18,075 nucleotides of DNA from Amoeboradix gromovi (Eukaryota; Sanchytriomycota; Sanchytriomycetes; Sanchytriales; Sanchytriaceae). The notes below the pieces were generated by a model, which was not told where the DNA came from, did no database searches, and was given only the letters and a program-made list of their open reading frames with translations. The stretch lies in assembly GCA_018985225.1 (NCBI GenBank), contig JADGIF010000133.1, forward strand, positions 1 through 18,075. Reading direction: 5' to 3'. Position 1 is the first letter of the stretch, and each line of letters opens with the position of its first letter. This document shows positions 1 to 7,495 of the stretch, piece by piece. A program made the translations under genes and the position numbers.

Positions 1-336
1 TCTAGAAAAGAGTACCGTCTAAGAAAATGCACCTTTTGCTTAGATGCTCAAAGACCTCTATTTGAACGAGATGCAGGGTCTTCTAGTTTTATTTTAAAAA
101 GAGGAATACAATCAATGAAAGAAAACTGGTATAATAGAAGAAGATCTTTTATTAATGATAGCATTTCCTCCGTATGGTGCACCTTTAAAAACGAGTTAGT
201 CAAGTTTTTATATTTGGTGTCCCAAATGTATCAAAAAGGAGACCAATTGCAAAAATGTTCGGTATTTTTTAACCGGTGCACTGAACAAATATTCCAAACC
301 TTGTCCCACTTGCTTCTTGTTAAACCTAATAATTAA
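1..336 (+). pseudogene. 3' end of a Fanzor (TnpB-like) gene, 5'-truncated by window edge
   Basis: The frame is open from base 1 to a stop at 334-336. It starts inside the end of a Fanzor nuclease: a CxxC zinc half-site (Cys codons at 28-30 and 37-39), then a RuvC-III-like motif FERDAGSSSF with the presumed catalytic Asp at 70-72. These match the order CPNC...EDRDVNSC in the complete Fanzor at 1460-3517. After about base 143 the frame enters a block shared with the damaged copy at the right end of the window. Past base 227 it runs into unrelated sequence, so the last 36 residues are probably read-through. A neighbouring frame of the shared block has three stops in a row (TAA TGA TAG, 153-161), which is the likelier original end; a one-base shift may have extended this copy. 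Whether the missing 5' part is intact cannot be seen. Confidence 0.7.
144..227 (+). repeat. Fanzor 3'-end repeat, copy A (candidate guide-RNA scaffold and element end)
   Basis: This 84-bp block recurs inverted at 17468-17554, with two substitutions and one 3-bp indel. Similarity stops abruptly after CCCAAAT in both copies. It contains AAAAAC (187-192) pairing with GTTTTT (204-209) and ATTTGG (212-217) pairing with CCAAAT (222-227) around a TGTC loop. It follows Fanzor coding sequence. In characterised TnpB and Fanzor systems the guide RNA is made from the 3' end of the gene and extends past the element end. That role is inferred here. Confidence 0.75.
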
Positions 337-337
337 A

Positions 338-389
338 CTAATTTCCCTGCACCAAGTGCAGAAGCACTAGTTTCTTATTGGGAAATTAG
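338..389. repeat. Inverted repeat with nested hairpins, function unknown
   Basis: CTAATTTCCC (338-347) is perfectly complementary to GGGAAATTAG (380-389). Inside lies TGCAC-CAA-GTGCA (348-360), a perfect 5-bp hairpin, overlapped by the alternative GTGC-AGAA-GCAC. It lies about 110 bp past the end of the Fanzor repeat. It could be the end of another element or a structured RNA; no known RNA family was recognised. Confidence 0.5.
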
Positions 390-1099
390 AACGGTAGTTC
401 GTATAACAATAGCTGCCATAACCAATCTGAATTAGTTTTATATCAAAGTCTTTCACATTAGCATGTCTTCTTTCCTGTCTTATCAGGGTATCTCGTATGC
501 TCATTACGAGTTATACCAATACTATTTCTATAAACACTGATTAATTTTTCGGTTCAGTAATTAAATGTTCAAAAGCGTTGTTCTTCATACCTTGTCTCGA
601 TTTTAGAAATGATAACTGCGCATGCAATGCACGATGATAACACCGGTCGAGCGATCCCATAACATAACGCGCTTTCTTCATGCAGTTTTGCATCCCTGAA
701 GTTATTTGTTTTTAGCTATCCGCTTAACTCCGAATTTATTTACCTAATTTGAGTCTATTTTCTACTGCTGTGCTTGTGCAAATATTTAGCATATTCGCAA
801 GAAAACTAGAAACCATAATAAGAATCCAACATCTTCATGTCATCAGACGCGAAAGAAAGATATCAAAAATTTTTGTGAAGAAGACTACATTGGAAACATT
901 AAGATAGAAAAGGAAATTTTTATCGGTTGAAATATTGCATCATATTCTCAAGTGCTAATCAGCCAATCTATTTCGAAAGGAATCCTGCTAGCGCATTTTT
1001 CATACTGAAAAAGGCTTTGTGACATGTTATGGGACCGACACATCTTTCTAGGAGGTCCTCCATCTTAGAGTTGTGGATATTTTCTGAAATTGGGTCCAA
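390..1099. other. Gene-poor interval without recognisable genes
   Basis: All frames are broken by stops. No tRNA, snRNA or conserved protein was recognised. Around 1020-1035 a short stretch reads DMLWDRHIF, which could be a trace of the alpha-helical TnpB segment that precedes the zinc finger. If so, the decayed element described next begins here, but this is weak. Confidence 0.4.
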
Positions 1100-1275
1100 A
1101 ATGATAAATATAGCGGAATGTTACGAAGCATTTAGTAATCAAGGTGCGCAAGTTGTGAAGCTCTGAAAAAGCATCTTGGAGATTTAAATATTTTCAAGCG
1201 CACATTTTGAAGTAGGTAGAGGCCTTTATGCCTCATATAAATACACCTCTTCAATCCACCTCAGGGAACAAAACC
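1100..1275 (+). pseudogene. Decayed TnpB/Fanzor C-terminus
   Basis: Pieces of a TnpB-type C-terminus appear in order but in shifting frames. IAECYEAF (about 1110-1133) matches the I-x-E-C-x-E-x-F RuvC-II segment, compare IIECNESF at about 12630. CASCEALKKHLGDLNIF (about 1145-1195) matches a CxxCG-x-LKK zinc knuckle. FEVGRGLYAS (about 1206-1235) occupies the place of the RuvC-III DRDxxAA motif, with both acidic residues lost. The end AATCC(C)ACCTCAGGG (about 1253-1266) also ends the remnant near 12800. At least two frameshifts are needed, so it is dead. Homology is judged by eye from motif order. Confidence 0.5.
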
Positions 1276-1384
1276 CAGGTAGAACAACTTTGAATTATCT
1301 ACTGCATCTTTCTGGTTCTTAGATAATATTATAAAATTGCCAGGAAACTAAGGACTTTTAATGAGAATATATGATACATGCAAT

Positions 1385-1430
1385 CAGAAACTGTCCCCAT
1401 CACTTTATAAAAGGGATATGGACAGTTCTG
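1385..1430 (-). ncRNA. Hairpin just downstream of the intact Fanzor gene (candidate guide-RNA element)
   Basis: CAGAAACTGTCC (1385-1396) pairs with GGACAGTTCTG (1420-1430) over 11 bp with one bulged A. Read on the Fanzor strand, the hairpin starts about 30 nt after the stop codon. Guide RNAs of TnpB and Fanzor proteins come from this position, but no second copy of this element is present in the window to define its end. Function is inferred. Confidence 0.35.
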
Positions 1431-1459
1431 AATGTTCATAATGGGTGTCCCGAAGGAGT

Positions 1460-3517
1460 TTATTTCGCATCAAAGTCCAATTCTTGCCACTTAGGTTTCT
1501 CATAGGTGCTACAATAACTTATAACGACTTGTTCTATTTTTATACATGAATTCACGTCACGATCCTCTACAGAGAAACAATTTGGACATTGTCTCTGTCT
1601 TTGACCATTAACGGATACCATCTCTTTTCGCAAGTCGTGATGACAATCACAACACAACTTGGAGGTTTTAAATTCAGGTGTAACAATGACTCTAGCTCTT
1701 TTACATAATTTATATATCAACCTCTTATTTGGAACCACTGCATTCCCTTTACTATGTCCATAACTACCATCTCCCCAATAAATATTTCTCTTTTCATATT
1801 CTTGAATCCTCACTGGTTTAGATCTCCCCTTGGGTCTCTCTTTAATCCTATAGGATTGTTTAGCTCTTCTCTTGTCGTTGAAATAGAAATTAGAACATTG
1901 TTTCTTACCAGTCATCAGTTCCATATACACTAGATCATCAATCTTTCTACGCAAAGAATCTCTTCTAAATCTCCATTTCCGATATTCTAAATCACCAAAT
2001 ACATTTGATAAAACGACAAATCCATTATCAACAGCTTCTAAATAAGTATCCAAAGTTCTTGTAACACTCAATGCATCCAAATATGATTGAATTGGTCTTT
2101 TACGCAGTTGATCATACTTTCTAAATTTATTGGTCATCAAAAGATGATGATGCCTCCCTGATGACATGCAGACGATATTATCACCAGCTTTGGCGCAACA
2201 TACAAACTTGATTCCAGGATCAATACATACCATTGGTTCTTGTTTAAGTGTATCAATCGCACCACGATTCAGTTTATTCAAGAGTCTCATTCCATTCTTC
2301 TTTGGTAACGTTGAATAATTCTTAATAGCACCAAAAGTTGGTTTATCAATGGGATAATCAACCACAGGAACTAATTTCTCTTCAACATTAGATTCTTTAT
2401 TCCATTCATGTAATGGGAATCTTGTACGTTCTTTAGAATTATATTCAACTTCTCGTCTCTTCTCCAATACAAATTGAACTGTAAAGCCATCTGTCTTGAT
2501 TGTTTTCATGGTCTTTAATAATGATGGATCCATATTCATCTTCTTTGCGTCGAAATGATGGTCCCATTGCGTTGTATTTCCAAATGAAGATTGCATGGTC
2601 TTTAAATCTATAGTGAGTCTATCTACTTTGAATTGACTTGTAGGATATAAATAGAGATCAGCACATCTAGGATCCCTAAGATAGACTTGTTGACGTAACC
2701 AATTCACTTTTGATAATGCATCATGACTAGGTCTAAATTTTAATTCTAATTTGACCAAGGCTCTTGATATATTTCTAGATCTAGAATACAAATCATCCTT
2801 TATGGCTTTCGTTGGTGTGATATGATTGGATTCCCAACTCATGAATTGACGACTCACGATAGATTTCTTGATCTTCTTGATATAGAACTCAGGATCCTCA
2901 TTCAATAGTTTATGATATAGTTTACAAGCATTCATAATAGAGGTTGCAGAACTGTTAAATGTATTCAGATCAATCTTGATATCACTTAGATCAATGAGTC
3001 TTGAATTAGGATACATGGTCGCAAATCGATTCAATAATAAATGTACCTGAGATCCATACAACTTTCTTCCTCTACTCTCACATCTAATGAAATAGTATAT
3101 GAGAAATGTAATACTAGTTTGACATTGATCAGCAATTGGGTATAAATTACCAGTCTCTTGAGCATACCAATTCAAAAACAAATAGACCCAAAAAACAGAT
3201 CTTAAGATCCCACTCACTACTCTATCAATCTTAGCTTTCTTGATCTTCCCATCTTGATGAAATAAAGCTTTCTCCAAAGTCATTGAGATGGTCTGTTTCC
3301 TAGTTGGATTATTTGATAAACATGAACTCGTATCCATAGATTTAAAGATCTCAAATCGTTCTTCAATCTCTTCCTTGGTATAAAGATCTACTACCGTCTT
3401 CAATTTCTTTTTGGGACGCTCATAAAGAATAGGAACATCAAGATTCATACCATAACGTAATGGCATTCGATTATCTGTCAACTCTTTTTTGTATTTGGCC
3501 TTCAAGACACTATACAT
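1460..3517 (-). CDS. Fanzor RNA-guided nuclease (TnpB-like), apparently intact
   Basis: This gene encodes 685 residues from an ATG at 3517. The C-terminal half carries the split RuvC nuclease and zinc finger of TnpB/Fanzor proteins. RuvC-I is CIDPGIKFVCC with Asp433. A YWGDGSYGHSKG segment lies near 580-591. RuvC-II is TPEFKTSK with Glu615. The zinc finger has Cys622/623 and Cys625, then Cys644 and Cys647. RuvC-III is EDRDVNSC with Asp652/Asp654. The basic N-terminal 400 residues would hold the recognition and wedge domains. Length, the GDG-x-KG segment and the E-x-x-TSK form fit the eukaryotic Fanzor1 type. Characterised relatives cut DNA guided by an RNA made from the 3' end of the locus. 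No transposase gene lies beside it. The stop codon lies inside AAATAAA, as in host genes. No frameshift was seen, so it may be functional. Confidence 0.85.
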   Translation of the reverse strand: MYSVLKAKYKKELTDNRMPLRYGMNLDVPILYERPKKKLKTVVDLYTKEEIEERFEIFKSMDTSSCLSNNPTRKQTISMTLEKALFHQDGKIKKAKIDRVVSGILRSVFWVYLFLNWYAQETGNLYPIADQCQTSITFLIYYFIRCESRGRKLYGSQVHLLLNRFATMYPNSRLIDLSDIKIDLNTFNSSATSIMNACKLYHKLLNEDPEFYIKKIKKSIVSRQFMSWESNHITPTKAIKDDLYSRSRNISRALVKLELKFRPSHDALSKVNWLRQQVYLRDPRCADLYLYPTSQFKVDRLTIDLKTMQSSFGNTTQWDHHFDAKKMNMDPSLLKTMKTIKTDGFTVQFVLEKRREVEYNSKERTRFPLHEWNKESNVEEKLVPVVDYPIDKPTFGAIKNYSTLPKKNGMRLLNKLNRGAIDTLKQEPMVCIDPGIKFVCCAKAGDNIVCMSSGRHHHLLMTNKFRKYDQLRKRPIQSYLDALSVTRTLDTYLEAVDNGFVVLSNVFGDLEYRKWRFRRDSLRRKIDDLVYMELMTGKKQCSNFYFNDKRRAKQSYRIKERPKGRSKPVRIQEYEKRNIYWGDGSYGHSKGNAVVPNKRLIYKLCKRARVIVTPEFKTSKLCCDCHHDLRKEMVSVNGQRQRQCPNCFSVEDRDVNSCIKIEQVVISYCSTYEKPKWQELDFDAK

Positions 3518-3687
3518 ATTAACTATGCTATTTGTATATCTTTAAAAGATTATTTATTTACATCTCGTGACATGTACTCTTGTGATACAATTTGTTTCAA
3601 ACACGATGAGGGCACTTTGTCATTGGATGTCCCAAGTATTTTTGAACTAATAATTTTTTTATTTATGAATTCTAGAATATTCCTCGC

Positions 3688-3716
3688 CCAATCACCAATC
3701 AAATTTGCTATATAAA
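3688..3716 (+). promoter_or_regulatory. U2 snRNA promoter: two CCAAT boxes and a TATA box
   Basis: CCAAT occurs at 3688-3692 and again at 3695-3699. TATATAAA lies at 3709-3716, 30 bp upstream of the predicted RNA 5' end at 3739. The spacing suits a TATA-driven RNA polymerase II promoter. Confidence 0.6.
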
Positions 3717-3738
3717 TTTGAAAGCTCCCACTCTCCTT

Positions 3739-3925
3739 ATCCTCTCAGGCTCAATCGAGCTTTGATCAAGTTGTAGTATCTGTTCTCATTGATTGACAAT
3801 CAATGTTGTGTCCTATTAGGGCACAAGTTTTGTCATATCTATTTTTGACGACAGGGTGTATGGGTAGCTTGCTAGTTTTACACCCAAGAATTGCCTCGTT
3901 ATTGCATCTACTTACGAGTGCGGTT
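3739..3925 (+). ncRNA. U2: U2 spliceosomal snRNA
   Basis: The core GATCAAG-T-TGTAGTATCTGTTCT (about 3764-3786) is nearly identical to U2 of animals and yeasts and contains the branch-site recognition sequence GUAGUA (3773-3778). All expected elements follow in order. Stem I is AGGCTC/GAGCTT with an AATC loop. Stem IIa is CATTGATTG-A-CAATCAATG (3787-3805). A second stem is TTGTGTCC/GGGCACAA (3806-3826). The Sm site is ATTTTTG (3841-3847). Stem III has arms GGGTGTA (3854-3860) and TACACCC (3879-3885) enclosing the conserved AGCTTGCT. Stem IV is CTCGT/ACGAG (3895-3918) with TATTGCA in its loop, the usual U2A'/U2B'' site. The 3' end is estimated; a T8 run follows at about 3936. Compared with human U2 there is one extra T before GUAGUA (AAGTTGTAGTA against AAGTGTAGTA). 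The gene lies between the Fanzor 5' end and the 3' end of the TBC gene. Confidence 0.95.
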
Positions 3926-4018
3926 CAGTCGACCTCTTTTTTTTAAATTTTAAAGTCTCTATAAAGTTTTTTCAGTGTTTTCCATAATAGAACTGGTCTT
4001 TAAAAAGTTTTATGAAAT

Positions 4019-5216
4019 TTATTTAAAATATTGTTCCAAATTCAACTTGCTTCCTAGTCTAGCAATCGCAGCAATTCTTTGTTGTTCAACAGTATCCTGT
4101 ATAGACTTACTGGCTCGTCCTAAATCATTTCCATATTTCAACCTAGCTTCTCTAAAGCAGTCCATAAAGATGTAAAAACTCGTCTCCATTCTCTCAATCA
4201 ATCTTTCAGATTTCACGGTAGATTGATTGAACAGTTTCAAGACTTCTTCAAAGTTATTACAATTATGAATCACTTTCTCCCTATACATGCTCATCAATGC
4301 TGCACAAGCGAATACGTCCATATGTTCAGTTGGTGCAGACCAAATGGCCTAGATTAGTAAAAGATACCTCCCACAATAAGAATGTGTCATGAAAACATAT
4401 TTCTCTTCTAAACCAAGTCAAGAGCCATCTGCACATGAGCATGGGATGAAAAGCGTCGATGCGCTGCAAATGGGAATATAGTATCGGATCTATAACCTCT
4501 AAAACTTCAGATACTAATTTGCGATATTCCATCAACTGGTTATTGTTGGTTACAGTCTTGTACGTGTAAAGCTTAAAGAACTGGTTTAAGCAACCATAAA
4601 TCATCCACTCCTCTTCAAATAAGTGTATAAAAGGAGAGCAAATATCAGCCATTCCTTGTAAGTAGTCGACGCTTTGAGAAAATGCCATCAACACATTTCT
4701 TAATTTAAATAAATTAGGATTTATCAAATCAGATTTTAAGTTTGTCAAAAGCACAACCTGTTCATCAACTTTGGGCTCTACGTCTTTACGTTTAAATAGC
4801 TGTTCAGACCTATCGGTGCGTATGACATCTTTCACAACTTGAATCAGCTGGTCGTCCATTAGATCCCAGGATATCTGGTTATATATGTCCTTGTATGCTG
4901 GATCAACTTGAAGTAAATAGAAATATGCATTCGGCCTGACACTATCGGGCAAACCATGAATAAAAATAGCTTGTTTTAGTTTATCCCATTTCTTGTCAAT
5001 GATATGGTGTATGGTATGGGTGGCCGGAATGTTTACTGGATGATCCTTGTATTCTAGATACTCACCCATAGTCAGCAATCTTTTTGATCTACGAGGTGGA
5101 GGAGCTAGACCGTATATTGGGGCCTGCTCAATGACTATGAAGTCATGCTCAGCGATCTCCCGCAAGCTCTCAGTAAATTTTGATAGTTCTCTCAAAAACA
5201 TATGAAACACTCCCAT
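4019..5216 (-). CDS. TBC-domain Rab GTPase-activating protein (Gyp7/TBC1D15-like), two exons
   Basis: Exon 1 is 5216-4368 and exon 2 is 4348-4019, giving about 392 residues. TBC proteins speed GTP hydrolysis by Rab GTPases and so switch off vesicle-traffic steps. Visible motifs are the entry helix IFIHGLPDSVRP, the arginine finger VVKDVIRTDR, the glutamine finger VDYLQGM, the RWLLTWFRRE helix and LLWEAIW. Both catalytic fingers are kept, so activity is expected. The reading frame breaks after LLWE and resumes when 19 nt are removed; without splicing, translation stops 15 codons into the wrong frame. The ATG at 5216 was chosen because the frame further upstream offers only a TTG at 5231. Order and spacing resemble the Gyp7/TBC1D15 group, though the protein is short and lacks a long N-terminal region. 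AATAAA (4023-4018) overlaps the stop codon. It lies 56 bp behind SEC10. Confidence 0.88.
4349..4367 (-). other. 19-nt spliceosomal intron in the TBC gene
   Basis: On the coding strand the intron reads GTATCTTTTACTAATCTAG. It begins GTA, ends TAG, and holds TACTAAT, a near-perfect match to the UACUAAC branch site; the branch A would be 5 nt before the 3' end. Removal joins LLWE to AIWSAPTEH, restoring the TBC domain. Nineteen is not a multiple of three, so the frame depends on splicing. Confidence 0.87.
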
Positions 5217-5272
5217 TTTGCTAAAAATCAATTTTTATTCAAAATCTAATTTATCCAATATTTATTGCATCG

Positions 5273-7419
5273 TTACTGAAAGAGCCTTTGTATTATTGAC
5301 TTTGAATCTTCTCTAACACTTATGAAGGCGTTAAGTTCTTTCCTATCTAACTTTATCAACTTGCTCTCTCTGATAAAAGCTTCCACATTTTCAATTCTGA
5401 CAACAAATAAGCTTCCAATGTCTCTTAGCAAATCAAATTTCTCAACAATTATCGGAGACTCAAACTTCTTTGAGAGCAAATGATATCGAGACAGGTCTCT
5501 ATATTAGCAAAGAGTTACTTTGTTAACAGCAAAGCTCCCATATCGTTTACTGTCAGTGTTTTTACGTGTTCCTTTAGTTTCTTCAAGACAAAATTACCCA
5601 ACGCCAATCGTATTTGCTCCGCATTCTTACCCTTGTACACCTTTTGTATCCATTCAAGGGCACTGTTTACGAATTTGCAGATCTCAAAGCATGTGTCAGT
5701 AGAATTTTTCGATAAATCTATTTCCATCTCATTTTGACGATATTCTAATTTATTTTGTTTATTAAGAAGAAAATCAATCCATCTCTCGCTACATCCCACT
5801 AATTCCAAACTTATATCTTGCAGAGTATTTTCGCTGCTTCCTAATAGTTCATTTTTCGCCGCCAAGGCATCCTTGTAATCGATTAAGCTGTAATGAAGCA
5901 ATGGCGCAACAATTCCTTCAAAATGGTGCTGAACAGTTTTTAGAAAGAAAATTAATGTTTCAATATTGGTCAAGCATTTGAAGTCAGGCTGCTTTGCTGC
6001 TCCAAGACCTTTTAAAGTAGTCAAAATGTCAGAGAGTTCCTTGTTCATTTCTTGAGCATAAAGCGCTTTCATTAATCCTTGATATACTTTGCAAGTCATT
6101 TTGGTCATAAGTTCTTGCCCGCTTAATAAAAACTCAATTCTCTCAAACACTTCAAGCGTAAATCTCAAAACCTTCACTTTTTCAAAAAAAGGAAACACAG
6201 CATCTGCAGCAGTCGTTATACCTGATTCTTTGAGCTGATTCATTAAGCTGCTCTTCTCGACTTTCATATGTTCTGGGAGTTGCTTTAGAATGCGCTGATA
6301 ATAGTTAATGCAAGTTTGAACCTCTCTAGCGCATAGCAGATCGATGTTCAGTTCATGTTGAATGCTCTCACAAATAAGAGTTTTAACCTTTTGCTGGTAG
6401 ATACGATTTTGAGAGCGATCAAATTTAAATTCAATTTCTAACAACTCTCTTTCAAGTGTTTGTAATTGACCATGAATTATCATCAAGGTTCTCAAATAGT
6501 GTAGTTCAGAGATGTTTTCTGCCATTCGCAGAGCTTGGTCAATTATTGAGTGTACAACTTGCAAAAACATCCGATCAAGGAATGATAACAGCACACTAAA
6601 ATAATCTGAAAAAATGTCATTAAGATTATGCCATTCTTCAGAGGTAGATTTGACCAGTGATTTAAATACCTTTCGAATGCTTCTCAGATAAGCGGTAAAC
6701 TGTACCTCTGAAATGCGTTCGACAATATCAGTGTCGAAGAATGCATTTTTTAGTTCGTCTTTGTTAATCTGAATATTATGGCTCTGCATGAAAAACTCAT
6801 GTTGGTTAATATAAGCCTGAATGCAATTTTTGGATTCGTTTAAAGGCTGAAGCATTAAACTAATTCGCCTCATTACAGACAGATCGCGAGATTCATACGC
6901 CTTTTGAAATAAGTCGAGCAGTTTGGATTCCATTGTGTCACAAGTCTTCCTTATCTTAACAATTCTTGGGTCTTCTTGAGGGAAGATATTCAACAACTTA
7001 GCAATCTCTAATCCCTTAACAATCTCGTCAATTGTCATGTCTTTAACATTGTCTACTTTGAAACCAGGGTCTAATACTGCGTCTAACAGTAGGTAAGCCT
7101 GCCTTGCCTTGTCTCTTTGGCGAACTAGTTTGCCCAAGTTCTCTTCGATATTCTGACAAGATTGAGTGATATCCTTAATAACTTTAGTGTTGGATTTTAT
7201 TTCAGACTCAATGTCTTGAAATTTCTGAAGAAGAGAGACAAGAGCAAATTGAGATTTGCTATGAGCCATCTCCGACTGCTGGTCCAATACTTGTATTTCT
7301 TTTTCTAGGTTATCCTTTTCTACAGCAATTTTAATCCGGTTATCCTTAAGAATAGCTAAAATGTCACGAATAGGCTGGTCGTCCGAAAAATCAAAACTAA
7401 ATTGAGGATCTTGTTTCAT
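5273..7419 (-). CDS. SEC10: Exocyst complex subunit Sec10 (EXOC5), two exons
   Basis: Exon 1 is 7419-5519 and exon 2 is 5498-5273, giving 708 residues. Sec10 is part of the octameric exocyst that tethers secretory vesicles to the plasma membrane before fusion. The N-terminal 130 residues are rich in heptad-like coiled coil, followed by the long helical CorEx region typical of exocyst subunits. The ending after splicing, ...GALLLTKDLSRYHLLSKKF..., aligns well with the end of animal Sec10, including FDLLRDIGSLFVV and the final LDRKELNAFISVRED. Length equals that usual in animals. The start is the ATG at 7419. The same frame stays open upstream to a TAG just before 7500 without an ATG, so a non-ATG start or missed upstream exon is possible. 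Retaining the intron gives a stop codon at once. AATAAA lies 6 nt after the stop. Confidence 0.9.
5499..5518 (-). other. 20-nt spliceosomal intron in SEC10
   Basis: On the coding strand the intron reads GTAACTCTTTGCTAATATAG. Its parts are GTA, eight bases, CTAAT, one base, TAG. Its removal joins ...LLLT-K to DLSRYHLLSKKF with the lysine codon split AA|A, restoring a C-terminus that matches Sec10 of other eukaryotes. Without removal the frame meets TAA within the first four intron bases. Confidence 0.9.
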
Positions 7420-7495
7420 GACCAGAAAATGTTTTTCAACTGATGGTTTCACATAACTAGAAGTTCTATGATTATAATCGATATATGAATTTACT

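Noticed and set aside
4019-4321. A separate 100-codon gene beside the TBC gene.
   Set aside because: It is the second TBC exon; the nine codons before its ATG complete the TBC helix after removal of the 19-nt intron.
5217-5231. Upstream TTG start for the TBC gene, and similar non-ATG starts for uS8m (7951) and Sec10 (7452, GTG).
   Set aside because: In each case an in-frame ATG lies shortly downstream and gives a normal N-terminus. For Sec10 some doubt remains because the frame is open further upstream.
5273-5479. A separate 68-codon gene downstream of SEC10.
   Set aside because: Its sequence is the conserved Sec10 C-terminus and joins in frame after removal of the 20-nt intron.
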